DNA of 6,170 nt from Gammaproteobacteria bacterium (GTDB lineage Bacteria; Pseudomonadota; Gammaproteobacteria; Eutrophobiales; Eutrophobiaceae). The notes under the pieces are model-generated. The model was given only the letters and a program-made list of their open reading frames with translations, had not been told where the DNA came from and ran no database searches. Within the stretch, counting starts at the first letter, position 1. Each line of letters opens with the position of its first letter. The stretch spans positions 1 through 6,170 of the forward strand of contig JAAXHV010000046.1 in the NCBI GenBank assembly GCA_012270695.1, read 5' to 3'. Positions 1-5,913 of this stretch are shown in pieces. Both the position numbers and the translations under genes were made by a program.

Positions 1-767
1 GCGTCGAAACACTGTTTGATCTTGTTTTTGTGTGTCTGGATGAAGACGCAGGCTCCCTGCATGATTTTCTCGGGGAAGCCATCATTGAAGCCATACGCAC
101 CCCGTTTGGCCTTGCCGATCTTGAAGTATTCCACCTTCATCGCACGGAAATCCAGGCTAACTGGAAATTGTTCGTTGAAACAAACTACGAGGGATACCAC
201 GAGTTATTGCATTTATTGAACCGCACCACCGGCGTTGCCCAGCAAGAGTATCAACAGCGGCAATGGAGCTGTCATCAACGGGGTCACGTCAGCTTTGACC
301 ACGCCAGTATCAGTTATGGAAACTTGAACTATGAACGACGTGAAGCCGATATGATGCCGGGCATGCAGCCGAATGGACATGTGGTCATAAACCTGTTCCC
401 GGATATGTTGCTGAACTGCCGTTCAACGGTGGCGCGTATTGATTCAATGATGCCCTTATCGCCGACGCGCACCTTGCTGGAATGTCGCGGTCTGGGTCTG
501 GCGGATGACACAGATACAATCCGCGCCATGCGCGTGCGCCACCACAATCAGGTATGGGGGCCGACCGGTATAAACCTGGCTGAAGACGTCTGGGCAGTCC
601 AGGCGCAAATGCGCAACATGGAGAACGGCAGCAGCCAATACAGCGTTATCGCACGGGAGGAAGACGGGCCGATGAGTGATTCTTCACTGCGTAATTTTTA
701 CGCGGAATGGAGTCGCCTGACCGGTTACAAACCGCACGATCCCGATATCAGGGATGGCCGCGCTTAG
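1..767 (+). CDS. Rieske non-heme iron oxygenase, large (alpha) subunit, C-terminal catalytic part (5' truncated by window edge)
   Basis: This is the catalytic half of a ring-hydroxylating-type oxygenase alpha subunit. The frame is open from base 3, giving 254 visible residues. The Rieske [2Fe-2S] domain (CxH...CxxH) must lie upstream of the window; the GTG at 30 is inside the fold and is not a start. The segment ending NWKLFVETNYEGYHELLH (159-212) is the family's iron-site helix: the histidines at 198-200 and 210-212 are the likely mononuclear iron ligands, and the Asp at 585-587 in NLAEDVWAVQ is the likely third. The motif is unusual: Glu replaces the usual bridging Asp two residues before the first His, and the histidines are spaced HxxxH instead of Hx4-5H. 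A beta subunit follows after five bases, so the enzyme is probably an alpha3beta3 type. Ferredoxin and reductase are not seen. The substrate cannot be told: aromatic acids are common, but the methanesulfonate monooxygenase branch is also possible. Confidence 0.9.
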   Translation, partial: VETLFDLVFVCLDEDAGSLHDFLGEAIIEAIRTPFGLADLEVFHLHRTEIQANWKLFVETNYEGYHELLHLLNRTTGVAQQEYQQRQWSCHQRGHVSFDHASISYGNLNYERREADMMPGMQPNGHVVINLFPDMLLNCRSTVARIDSMMPLSPTRTLLECRGLGLADDTDTIRAMRVRHHNQVWGPTGINLAEDVWAVQAQMRNMENGSSQYSVIAREEDGPMSDSSLRNFYAEWSRLTGYKPHDPDIRDGRA

Positions 768-772
768 CCGGC

Positions 773-1243
773 ATGTCTGCGAATATCAATACACAGTTTG
801 AATTGAGTCGGCTGATCCATGCATCTGCGCGCTACCTGGACGACCGTGACTTCCAGGCATACCTGGAACTGTACCAGGAAGAGGGTGTTTATTCGATCGT
901 TACCAAAGCGCCTGAATTGCCGGAGCCCATGGTCTGGATGCAACGCAATCGCGCAGAATTACGGCAGCGCATCGATGCCATGTCCGAACAGGAATGGGAA
1001 ATTGCCGAGGTGGAACAAACGCGTGTAGTTTCGGTTGACAGGATCGTGGTTAATGGCGAAACGGCGAATACCTCCAGCAGTTTCGCGCTGTACCATACCG
1101 ACCAGGGAGGCCTGACGTCATGTTATGCCGTGGGGCGTTATGACGATTGTTGGCAAAAGACCAGGGAAACATGGATGTTGCGCAGCCGCCGGGTCGGGCT
1201 GAAGACCCGGCAACTGAGCATGCTATCGCCGTTGCCTATATAA
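773..1243 (+). CDS. Rieske oxygenase small (beta) subunit, NTF2-like fold
   Basis: This 156-residue protein resembles ring-hydroxylating dioxygenase beta subunits, which are structural, hold the alpha trimer together and usually have about 155-190 residues. Family-like features are the N-terminal helix pair (LSRLIHASARYLDDRDFQAY), a following acidic helix and strand (LELYQEEGVYSIV), and the C-terminal strand pair with SSFALYHTD, AVGRYDD and RSRRVGLKTRQL, where other beta subunits carry R-V-x-LDTR. The ATG at 773 was chosen because it lies five bases after the alpha stop. An in-frame ATG at 707 would force a 61-base overlap and add 22 residues unlike the family. No strong Shine-Dalgarno precedes 773, so translational coupling to alpha is likely. 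A proline-flanked stretch around residues 45-70 (APELPEPMVWMQRNRAELR) differs from the benzoate-type subunits I know. I therefore leave the substrate class open. Confidence 0.85.
   Translation: MSANINTQFELSRLIHASARYLDDRDFQAYLELYQEEGVYSIVTKAPELPEPMVWMQRNRAELRQRIDAMSEQEWEIAEVEQTRVVSVDRIVVNGETANTSSSFALYHTDQGGLTSCYAVGRYDDCWQKTRETWMLRSRRVGLKTRQLSMLSPLPI
1188..1211 (+). repeat. 8-bp perfect hairpin inside the end of the beta-subunit gene
   Basis: GCCGGGTC (1188-1195) is the exact reverse complement of GACCCGGC (1204-1211), with an eight-base loop. It lies within codons about 30 bases before the beta stop and has no T run after it. It could slow 3' exonucleases on the dioxygenase mRNA or be a by-product of GC-rich Arg/Gly/Leu codons. 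No terminator function is claimed. Confidence 0.5.
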
Positions 1244-1326
1244 ATCAGCCATTTCCCCAGACCGGGTTGTCGTGTGATGTGCACCATTCCTGGCGCACAC
1301 CCTGCGGGCGTACTGCGGACGTCCTG

Positions 1327-1343
1327 ATATGCTCCAGGCATAT
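1327..1343 (+). repeat. Small inverted repeat abutting the putative ftsK -35 box
   Basis: ATATGC (1327-1332) and GCATAT (1338-1343) are perfect complements around a five-base loop. The repeat ends one base before the TTGTCC hexamer at 1344. The eight-base palindrome GGACGTCC (1317-1324) lies just upstream. The position suits a regulator site or a weak terminator for the dioxygenase genes, but the arms are short and no known operator consensus is recognised. Confidence 0.3.
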
Positions 1344-1372
1344 TTGTCCGTTTTCCTGAAGCGGTGTATTAT
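1344..1372 (+). promoter_or_regulatory. Candidate sigma70-type promoter for ftsK
   Basis: TTGTCC (1344-1349) and TATTAT (1367-1372) are separated by exactly 17 bases. They match the -35 consensus TTGACA at four of six positions and the -10 consensus TATAAT at five of six. Transcription would begin near 1379-1380 and give a leader of about 80 bases before ftsK, containing a run of seven T (1391-1397). It is the best promoter-like pair seen by eye between the beta subunit and ftsK. Confidence 0.45.
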
Positions 1373-1434
1373 TTCATCAACAAGTGGCTGTTTTTTTATC
1401 GGAGATTAAAACAATAAACGTGAGGCGCGACATA

Positions 1435-1461
1435 ATGATGCGCAAGTCGATTTCTAAATGA
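1435..1461 (+). CDS. Possible eight-codon leader ORF coupled to ftsK (MMRKSISK)
   Basis: An ATG at 1435 opens a frame of eight codons that ends at TGA 1459-1461. This stop overlaps the ftsK start as ATGA (1458-1461). GAGG at 1422-1425 is a plausible Shine-Dalgarno, nine bases before the ATG. By contrast, ftsK itself has no purine-rich site at the right distance; the bases just before its ATG are TTTCTAA. The arrangement is what translational coupling through a mini-ORF would look like. The peptide is too short for homology evidence and the arrangement could be chance. Confidence 0.3.
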   Translation: MMRKSISK

Positions 1462-3776
1462 AGCAGGCATCAAAAAGAAAAAAAACCGGCACAGGGTCAG
1501 CAAGTCAAGTCGTTCGCTATCTCAAGGAAATCAGCGTCATTTTAATGGTGGCCGGCGCGCTGTTCGTCGCCTTGTCGCTATTCACGTATCATCCCTCCGA
1601 CCCCGGCTGGTCGCAAGCGGTCAGCGTCGAGGAAATCCGCAACGGAGGGGGGATTGCGGGAGCATATATCGCCAATATATTGCTCTATGTTTTCGGCTAC
1701 CCGGGTTATTTGTTTCCCCTGGTATTTATCTTTGACGGCTGGCGTATTTTTAGATCGGCCCGGGTTGCTTTGCCTGCCAGCCGCCTCCTGGGAGCGGTCA
1801 GGGCCATCGGGTTTGGCCTGCTGTTCTGCGGTTGTTGCGCGCTGGCCTGGTTGCACCTGGAAGCGGGAACGCAGTTGCCGGCGCATTTGCCCGAGCAAGC
1901 CAACAGCGCCGGCGGGGTCTTGGGGATAGCCCTGGGTTCAGTCCTGTTTGAGGCCTTCGGTTTCTCCGGCAGTACCCTGTTGATGCTGGCCGCCCTACTA
2001 GTGGGTATCACCTTGTATGCCGAACTGTCGTGGTTGTGGCTGATTGAAAAGATCGGGTATTTTACATTATTAATTTTTTCAAAATTAATAAGTTATACAA
2101 ATAAGTTAATTCAATATATTAATTCATTGCAAGTAAAAAAGGAACGGGAGGAGTTAGTTCGGAAACAACAGAGAAGAGTCAGAAGCAGAGTGCCGCCACG
2201 TATTGAACCCGTCATTGATAGAGTGGAAAGCAGCGGTCGGGCCGAGGCGGAAAAACAGGAACCCCTGTTTGAGATGCCGGCTGATTCAGCATTGCCGCCG
2301 CTTGGATTGCTGGATGCGCCCAAGCCCTCCGCGGGCAGGTATTCGGAGGCGACCCTTGAGGCCATGGCACGCCAGGTGGAACTGAAACTGCTGGATTTCA
2401 ACATCCAGGTGGAAGTGGTCGCGATCAACCCCGGTCCGGTTATCACCCGATTTGAACTGCAACCGGCGCCGGGGGTTAAAGGCAGCCAGATCAGCAATCT
2501 CTCCAAAGACCTGGCCCGCTCACTGTCGGTGGTCAGCGTGCGCGTCGTTGACGTAATTCCCGGGAAGTCCGTTATCGGACTGGAGATACCCAACGCCACC
2601 CGCGAGCTGGTTACCCTGAGTGAGATTTTGAATTCCAAAGAATACGAAGAACTCCATTCGACCACGGTACTGGGGTTGGGAAAAGACATCAGCGGCCATC
2701 CCGTTGTTATGGACTTGAGCCGTATGCCGCACCTGCTGGTTGCCGGCACCACCGGGTCGGGCAAGTCCGTGGCCATTAACGCCATGATCCTGAGCCTGCT
2801 CTACAAGTCTCCCCCGCGTAAAATCCGTCTGATCATGATCGACCCGAAGATGCTCGAGTTGTCCGTTTACGAGGGAATCCCCCATTTATTGACACCGGTG
2901 GTCACGGATATGAAGGAAGCGGCAAACGCCTTGCGCTGGTGCGTGGCTGAAATGGAGCGCCGCTACCAGTTGATGGCGGCGTTGGGGGTGAGGAATATCA
3001 ACGGATATAACAAGAAGATCAAAGAGGCTGTAAGCCGGCGCCAGCCCCTGACGGATCCGTTTTATACACCCGTCAATGACGAGGATGAAGTGCCAGAGTT
3101 GAATGAACTTCCCTATATCGTCATCCTCATCGATGAGTTGGCGGACATGATGATGACGGTCGGTAAAAAAGTGGAAGAACTGATTGCCCGGCTGGCGCAG
3201 AAGGCGCGGGCCTCCGGTATTCACCTGATACTGGCAACGCAACGCCCGTCCGTAGACGTTATCACGGGTCTGATCAAGGCCAATATTCCCTGCCGGATTG
3301 CCTTCCAGGTCTCTTCAAAGGTGGACTCCCGCACCATCCTGGATCAGATGGGAGCGGAAAATCTCCTGGGTAACGGGGATATGCTGTTCCTGCCGCCCGG
3401 CACCAGTGTGCCGATAAGGGTGCACGGCGCCTTTGTCGATGATCATGAGGTGCATAAGGTCGTTGCAAATATCAAGAGTCACGGCGGGCCCAACTACCTG
3501 AATGACATAACCCTGGATCCGGGCGACGGCGGAGCAGCGCCCATCCCGGGCATTGAAGCCGCCTCTGATGATGCCGACCCGCTCTACGACGAGGCCGTTC
3601 GGATTGTGACGGAAACCCGTAAGACATCCATTTCCTATATCCAGCGCAGGCTCAAGATAGGTTACAACCGCGCCGCCAGGATCGTTGAAGAGATGGAAGC
3701 CAGCGGACTGGTAGGTCCCCTGGAAGCCAACGGCAGCCGGGAAATACTCGCGGCGCCGCCACCGCCGGTGGACTAA
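1458..3776 (+). CDS. ftsK: DNA translocase FtsK
   Basis: FtsK is the septum-anchored hexameric motor that pumps chromosomal DNA toward dif and activates XerCD recombination. The ATG at 1458 is the first possible start, since an in-frame TAA lies immediately before it. The 772 residues divide into a basic N-terminus, a membrane domain of four to five hydrophobic segments (about 22-212), a short charged linker (about 225-295), the alpha/beta motor (about 296-680) and the DNA-reading gamma winged helix (about 708-765). Walker A is GTTGSGKS (430-437). Walker B is YIVILIDELAD with D559 and E560. The gamma domain keeps KIGYNRAARIVEEME, which carries the residues that read polar KOPS sequences. The linker is far shorter than in E. 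coli FtsK (1329 residues), as in most other bacteria. An AT-rich island covers codons for residues 202-228. A hairpin follows the stop directly. This is an essential cell-division gene in many relatives. Confidence 0.97.
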   Translation: MKQASKRKKTGTGSASQVVRYLKEISVILMVAGALFVALSLFTYHPSDPGWSQAVSVEEIRNGGGIAGAYIANILLYVFGYPGYLFPLVFIFDGWRIFRSARVALPASRLLGAVRAIGFGLLFCGCCALAWLHLEAGTQLPAHLPEQANSAGGVLGIALGSVLFEAFGFSGSTLLMLAALLVGITLYAELSWLWLIEKIGYFTLLIFSKLISYTNKLIQYINSLQVKKEREELVRKQQRRVRSRVPPRIEPVIDRVESSGRAEAEKQEPLFEMPADSALPPLGLLDAPKPSAGRYSEATLEAMARQVELKLLDFNIQVEVVAINPGPVITRFELQPAPGVKGSQISNLSKDLARSLSVVSVRVVDVIPGKSVIGLEIPNATRELVTLSEILNSKEYEELHSTTVLGLGKDISGHPVVMDLSRMPHLLVAGTTGSGKSVAINAMILSLLYKSPPRKIRLIMIDPKMLELSVYEGIPHLLTPVVTDMKEAANALRWCVAEMERRYQLMAALGVRNINGYNKKIKEAVSRRQPLTDPFYTPVNDEDEVPELNELPYIVILIDELADMMMTVGKKVEELIARLAQKARASGIHLILATQRPSVDVITGLIKANIPCRIAFQVSSKVDSRTILDQMGAENLLGNGDMLFLPPGTSVPIRVHGAFVDDHEVHKVVANIKSHGGPNYLNDITLDPGDGGAAPIPGIEAASDDADPLYDEAVRIVTETRKTSISYIQRRLKIGYNRAARIVEEMEASGLVGPLEANGSREILAAPPPPVD
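2061..2140 (+). other. AT-rich island inside ftsK (10 G/C in 80 bases)
   Basis: Counted by eye, 2061-2140 has 10 G or C in 80 bases, while both flanks look clearly GC-richer. It encodes FtsK residues 202-228, where the last hydrophobic segment passes into the linker, and keeps the frame. It uses four TTA leucine codons and one ATA, whereas the rest of the gene prefers CTG, TTG and ATC. It also holds an 11-bp palindrome and a direct repeat (TTAATTCA at 2106-2113 and 2119-2126). Confidence 0.8.
2067..2091 (+). repeat. Perfect 11-bp palindrome with a 3-base loop within ftsK
   Basis: TTATTAATTTT (2067-2077) and AAAATTAATAA (2081-2091) are exact reverse complements around TTC. The pairing stops at both outer ends, at A2066 and G2092. 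It lies in the AT-rich island and could extrude as a cruciform or fold in the mRNA. It is not followed by a T run and lies mid-gene, so it is not a terminator. Confidence 0.75.
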
Positions 3777-3814
3777 CCCGCATATCTCACCCGGTGAGAT
3801 ATACGGGCTGTTTT
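3777..3814 (+). terminator. Hairpin and short T run directly after ftsK
   Basis: Starting at the base after the ftsK TAA, CCCG (3777-3780) pairs with CGGG (3804-3807). After one C/A mismatch, ATATCTCAC (3782-3790) pairs with GTGAGATAT (3794-3802) around a three-base loop. CTG and four T follow (3811-3814). The stem is strong but the T tract is short and starts three bases late. It may be a leaky terminator or an mRNA 3' protector. It leaves only eight bases to the lolA start, so full termination would need another promoter for lolA. Confidence 0.6.
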
Positions 3815-3822
3815 GCAAAGCT

Positions 3823-4464
3823 TTGAAGATAAATACCGACATTCGTCTGCGTTCATCTGCGTTCATCTGCGGATTGTTTCTTTGTCTGCCGGTGAACGCA
3901 GGTAAAAACCCGCTTGATGTCTTCCTCGACGGTCTGGAAACGTTCTCAGCCGATTTTGAACAGAGGCTGCTCGACTCATCCGGTGAAGTGCTGGAGACGA
4001 GCAAAGGCACTGTGCAACTGCGCCGTCCCGGTATGTTCTCCTGGTTATACCGCGAACCTTATACGCAGAAAATCATCAGCGACGGCAAAACCTTGTGGAT
4101 TTATGAAGAAGACCTGGAGCAGGTTACCATCAGTGACGCATCCGCTGCCGTGCAAGATACTCCTGCCTTGATTTTCAGTGGTCACTACGATATTGCCGAG
4201 CATTACGTGATTAACGAACTGGAAAACGATGCTGAATATGTCTGGCTGGAATTGACGCCCAGGAACCTCGAAGCGCAATACCGGGCGCTGCGCCTGGCGT
4301 TCTCCGACAATGAACTTTCCGGCATGATACTGTTTGACAGCCTGGGGCAGACGCTGTTGATCACGTTTATGAACAGCAGGCGCAACCCGGAGTTGGAAAG
4401 GGAATATTTCCGGTTTACTCCTGCAGACAACATCGACGTCATCGATGCCAGAAAAACTCACTGA
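3823..4464 (+). CDS. lolA: Outer-membrane lipoprotein carrier protein LolA
   Basis: LolA is the periplasmic chaperone that takes lipoproteins from LolCDE and delivers them to LolB at the outer membrane. The protein has 213 residues with a signal peptide: Lys/Arg in the first 10, a hydrophobic core (about 12-24) and likely cleavage after VNA (24-26). The mature part follows the family closely: FSADFEQ (41-47), RRPGMFSWLYREPYTQ (67-82), DGKTLWIYEEDLEQVT (87-102), LELTP (142-146), FDSLGQT (171-177) and a C-terminal FTPADNIDVID (198-208). The usual DPDLEQ is EEDLEQ here. The start is the TTG at 3823; no ATG lies in frame before the mature domain, later TTG or GTG codons would destroy the signal peptide, and no Shine-Dalgarno is obvious. 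The sequence for residues 8-17 is a 10-base tandem repeat. It sits 46 bases after ftsK and five before rarA, a conserved order. Confidence 0.93.
   Translation: MKINTDIRLRSSAFICGLFLCLPVNAGKNPLDVFLDGLETFSADFEQRLLDSSGEVLETSKGTVQLRRPGMFSWLYREPYTQKIISDGKTLWIYEEDLEQVTISDASAAVQDTPALIFSGHYDIAEHYVINELENDAEYVWLELTPRNLEAQYRALRLAFSDNELSGMILFDSLGQTLLITFMNSRRNPELEREYFRFTPADNIDVIDARKTH
3846..3871 (+). repeat. 10-base tandem repeat TCTGCGTTCA within the lolA signal-peptide codons
   Basis: TCTGCGTTCA occurs exactly at 3846-3855 and 3856-3865, with a partial third copy TCTGCG at 3866-3871. The period of 10 is not a multiple of three, so each copy is read in another frame and gives different residues (LRS, SAF, ICG). 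The wording, with its ATAAAT lead-in at 3829-3834, resembles a short dispersed repeat I know from environmental proteobacterial genomes. That resemblance is from memory and not checked. Confidence 0.75.
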
Positions 4465-4469
4465 CCCGC

Positions 4470-5789
4470 ATGTTTCCCGTGACTTCTGAGGCCGGCGAGT
4501 ACCGGCCACTGGCGGACCGCATGCGTCCGCAGACCCTGGCGGATTTTGCCGGGCAGGAACACCTGCTCGGGCCGGACAAGCCGTTGCGCCTTGCCATCGA
4601 AAGGGGCCAGTTGCATTCCATGGTATTCTGGGGCGCCCCGGGTACGGGCAAGACCACCCTGGCGCGGATTATCTCCACTTCGTGCGAAGCGCAATTCCTG
4701 ATTCTCTCGGCCGTATTGAGTGGCGTGAAGGAGATCAGGGAGGCGATTGCCAAGGCGCGCCAGTATCGGGACGTGTACGCCAGGGATACCGTGTTGTTTA
4801 TCGATGAAGCGCACCGCTTCAACAAATCGCAGCAGGACGCGTTCCTGCCGCACGTGGAAAACGGCACTATCACGTTTGTCGGGGCTACCACCGAGAACCC
4901 GTCTTTTGAACTGAATAATGCCTTGTTGTCCAGGGTGCGTGTTTACGTCCTGAAACCACTGGCAAGGGATGCCCTTAACCGGGTTGTCAGACAGGGCTTG
5001 CAGGATCGTGAGCGGGGGCTGGGTAATAAAAACCTGCAAATCAGCGATGAGGCGCTGGAACTGCTGGTGGACAGCGCGGACGGCGATGCCAGGCGCGCCT
5101 TGAACCTGCTGGAGATCGCCGCCGACCTGGCTGCCTCAGAGGGCATAACCGCTGCACTGGTTCGGGAAGTCGTCAGTGGCTCGAGTTACCGCCGCTTCGA
5201 CAAGGGTGGCGACGTCTTTTACGAACAGATCTCCGCATTGCATAAATCCGTGCGCGGTTCGGCGCCCGATGCGGCCCTGTACTGGTTCGCGCGTATGCTT
5301 GATGGAGGTTGCGACCCCCTGTATATTGCCAGGCGGGTGGTGCGCATGGCCTCTGAAGATATAGGCAATGCCGACCCGAGGGGATTGCGTCTGGCCCTGG
5401 ACGCCTGGGAGACGCAGGAACGGCTGGGCGCGCCTGAAGGCGAACTGGCTATTGCCCAGGCCATTGTCTACCTGGCTTGTGCCCCCAAGAGCAATGCCGT
5501 GTACAAGGCGTATAATGTCGCGCTGGAAGACGTCAAGTCCACTGCGTCGGCAGAAGTGCCGCTACATCTGCGTAATGCGCCTTCCGGACTGATGAAGGGA
5601 CTGGGTTACGGCAAGAAGTACAGGTACGCCCATGACGAACCTGATGCCTACGCTGCGGGAGAGAGCTATTTTCCCGACGATATGGCAGCCCGGCAATATT
5701 ATTACCCGACAAACCGGGGACTTGAGATTCAGATAGCGGAAAAACTTGCGCGGTTGCGAAAACTAGACGAAAAGACACAGAAAAATTAG
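4470..5789 (+). CDS. rarA: Replication-associated recombination protein A, AAA+ ATPase (RarA/MgsA)
   Basis: RarA is a clamp-loader-like AAA+ ATPase, homologous to yeast Mgs1 and human WRNIP1, that acts at stalled replication forks and gaps. The 439 residues match the family's usual length of about 420-450. The motifs run in order: ADRMRPQTLADFAGQEHLLG (15-34), Walker A GAPGTGKTT (55-63), Walker B VLFIDEAHRF (108-117), sensor 1 GATTENPSFELN (138-149), arginine finger LLSRVR (R155) and sensor 2 GDARRALN (205-212). The C-terminal tetramerisation domain follows, with SVRGSAPDAALYWFARML (260-277), RMASEDIGNADP (292-303), SNAVYKAYN (341-349), VPLHLRNAP (363-371) and a tail ending YYYPTNRG. The ATG at 4470 is five bases after the lolA stop. 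No good Shine-Dalgarno is visible, so coupling to lolA is likely. A GTG at 4479 is a minor alternative start. Confidence 0.96.
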   Translation: MFPVTSEAGEYRPLADRMRPQTLADFAGQEHLLGPDKPLRLAIERGQLHSMVFWGAPGTGKTTLARIISTSCEAQFLILSAVLSGVKEIREAIAKARQYRDVYARDTVLFIDEAHRFNKSQQDAFLPHVENGTITFVGATTENPSFELNNALLSRVRVYVLKPLARDALNRVVRQGLQDRERGLGNKNLQISDEALELLVDSADGDARRALNLLEIAADLAASEGITAALVREVVSGSSYRRFDKGGDVFYEQISALHKSVRGSAPDAALYWFARMLDGGCDPLYIARRVVRMASEDIGNADPRGLRLALDAWETQERLGAPEGELAIAQAIVYLACAPKSNAVYKAYNVALEDVKSTASAEVPLHLRNAPSGLMKGLGYGKKYRYAHDEPDAYAAGESYFPDDMAARQYYYPTNRGLEIQIAEKLARLRKLDEKTQKN

Positions 5790-5796
5790 TCTTTTG

Positions 5797-5903
5797 TTTC
5801 ACCACAGAGAACACAGAGCACACAGAGATGTTTAATGGTTGTCAGCGTTAACCCGTTAGCTGCCGTTAAATCTTTGTGTTCTCTGTGCGCTCGGTGGTAA
5901 AAC
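5797..5903 (+). repeat. Symmetrical inverted-repeat element of CACAGAG units between rarA and serS
   Basis: The left arm has three exact CACAGAG copies at 5803-5809, 5812-5818 and 5821-5827, with a period of nine. The right arm has three inverse units with the same period: CTTTGTG (5872-5878), CTCTGTG (5881-5887) and CTCGGTG (5890-5896), the middle one exact. Aligned as inverted arms, 5797-5827 and 5873-5903 match at 25 of 31 positions. A 45-base core holds a smaller imperfect palindrome (CAGC..TAAC against GTTAGCTG). It fills almost the whole rarA-serS gap and would fold into a long hairpin if transcribed. It looks like a dispersed, MITE- or REP-like intergenic element. I see no transposase. 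Confidence 0.75.
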
Positions 5904-5913
5904 TAACCAGAAA

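Noticed and set aside
707..772. Upstream in-frame ATG as the start of the beta subunit
   Set aside because: It would overlap the alpha gene by 61 bases and add 22 residues with no family likeness; the ATG at 773 sits in the expected place after the alpha stop.
1380..1400. Run of seven T at 1391-1397 as a terminator of the dioxygenase genes
   Set aside because: No complementary stem precedes it: the bases before it (CAAGTGGCTG) have no matching arm upstream.
2111..2785. Minus-strand ORF of 224 codons inside ftsK
   Set aside because: Low-complexity Ser/Thr/Arg-rich shadow of the ftsK reading frame with no recognisable domain.
3846..3871. CRISPR-like array from the short repeats here and at 5803-5896
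   Set aside because: The periods are 9 and 10 bases with no unique spacers, and there are no cas genes.
3315..4010. Minus-strand ORF of 231 codons spanning the ftsK end and lolA start
   Set aside because: It lies opposite two well-supported genes. Part of its translation (PQMNADERRR) is the antisense reading of the 10-base repeat, which gives a familiar spurious peptide in automatic annotations.
4458..5039. Minus-strand ORF of 193 codons opposite rarA
   Set aside because: It covers the highly conserved AAA+ motor codons of rarA and has no domain of its own.
5790..5913. T-box or other tRNA-sensing leader before serS
   Set aside because: The gap is fully explained by the inverted CACAGAG element, with no T-box core sequence, and T-boxes are not expected in this class.
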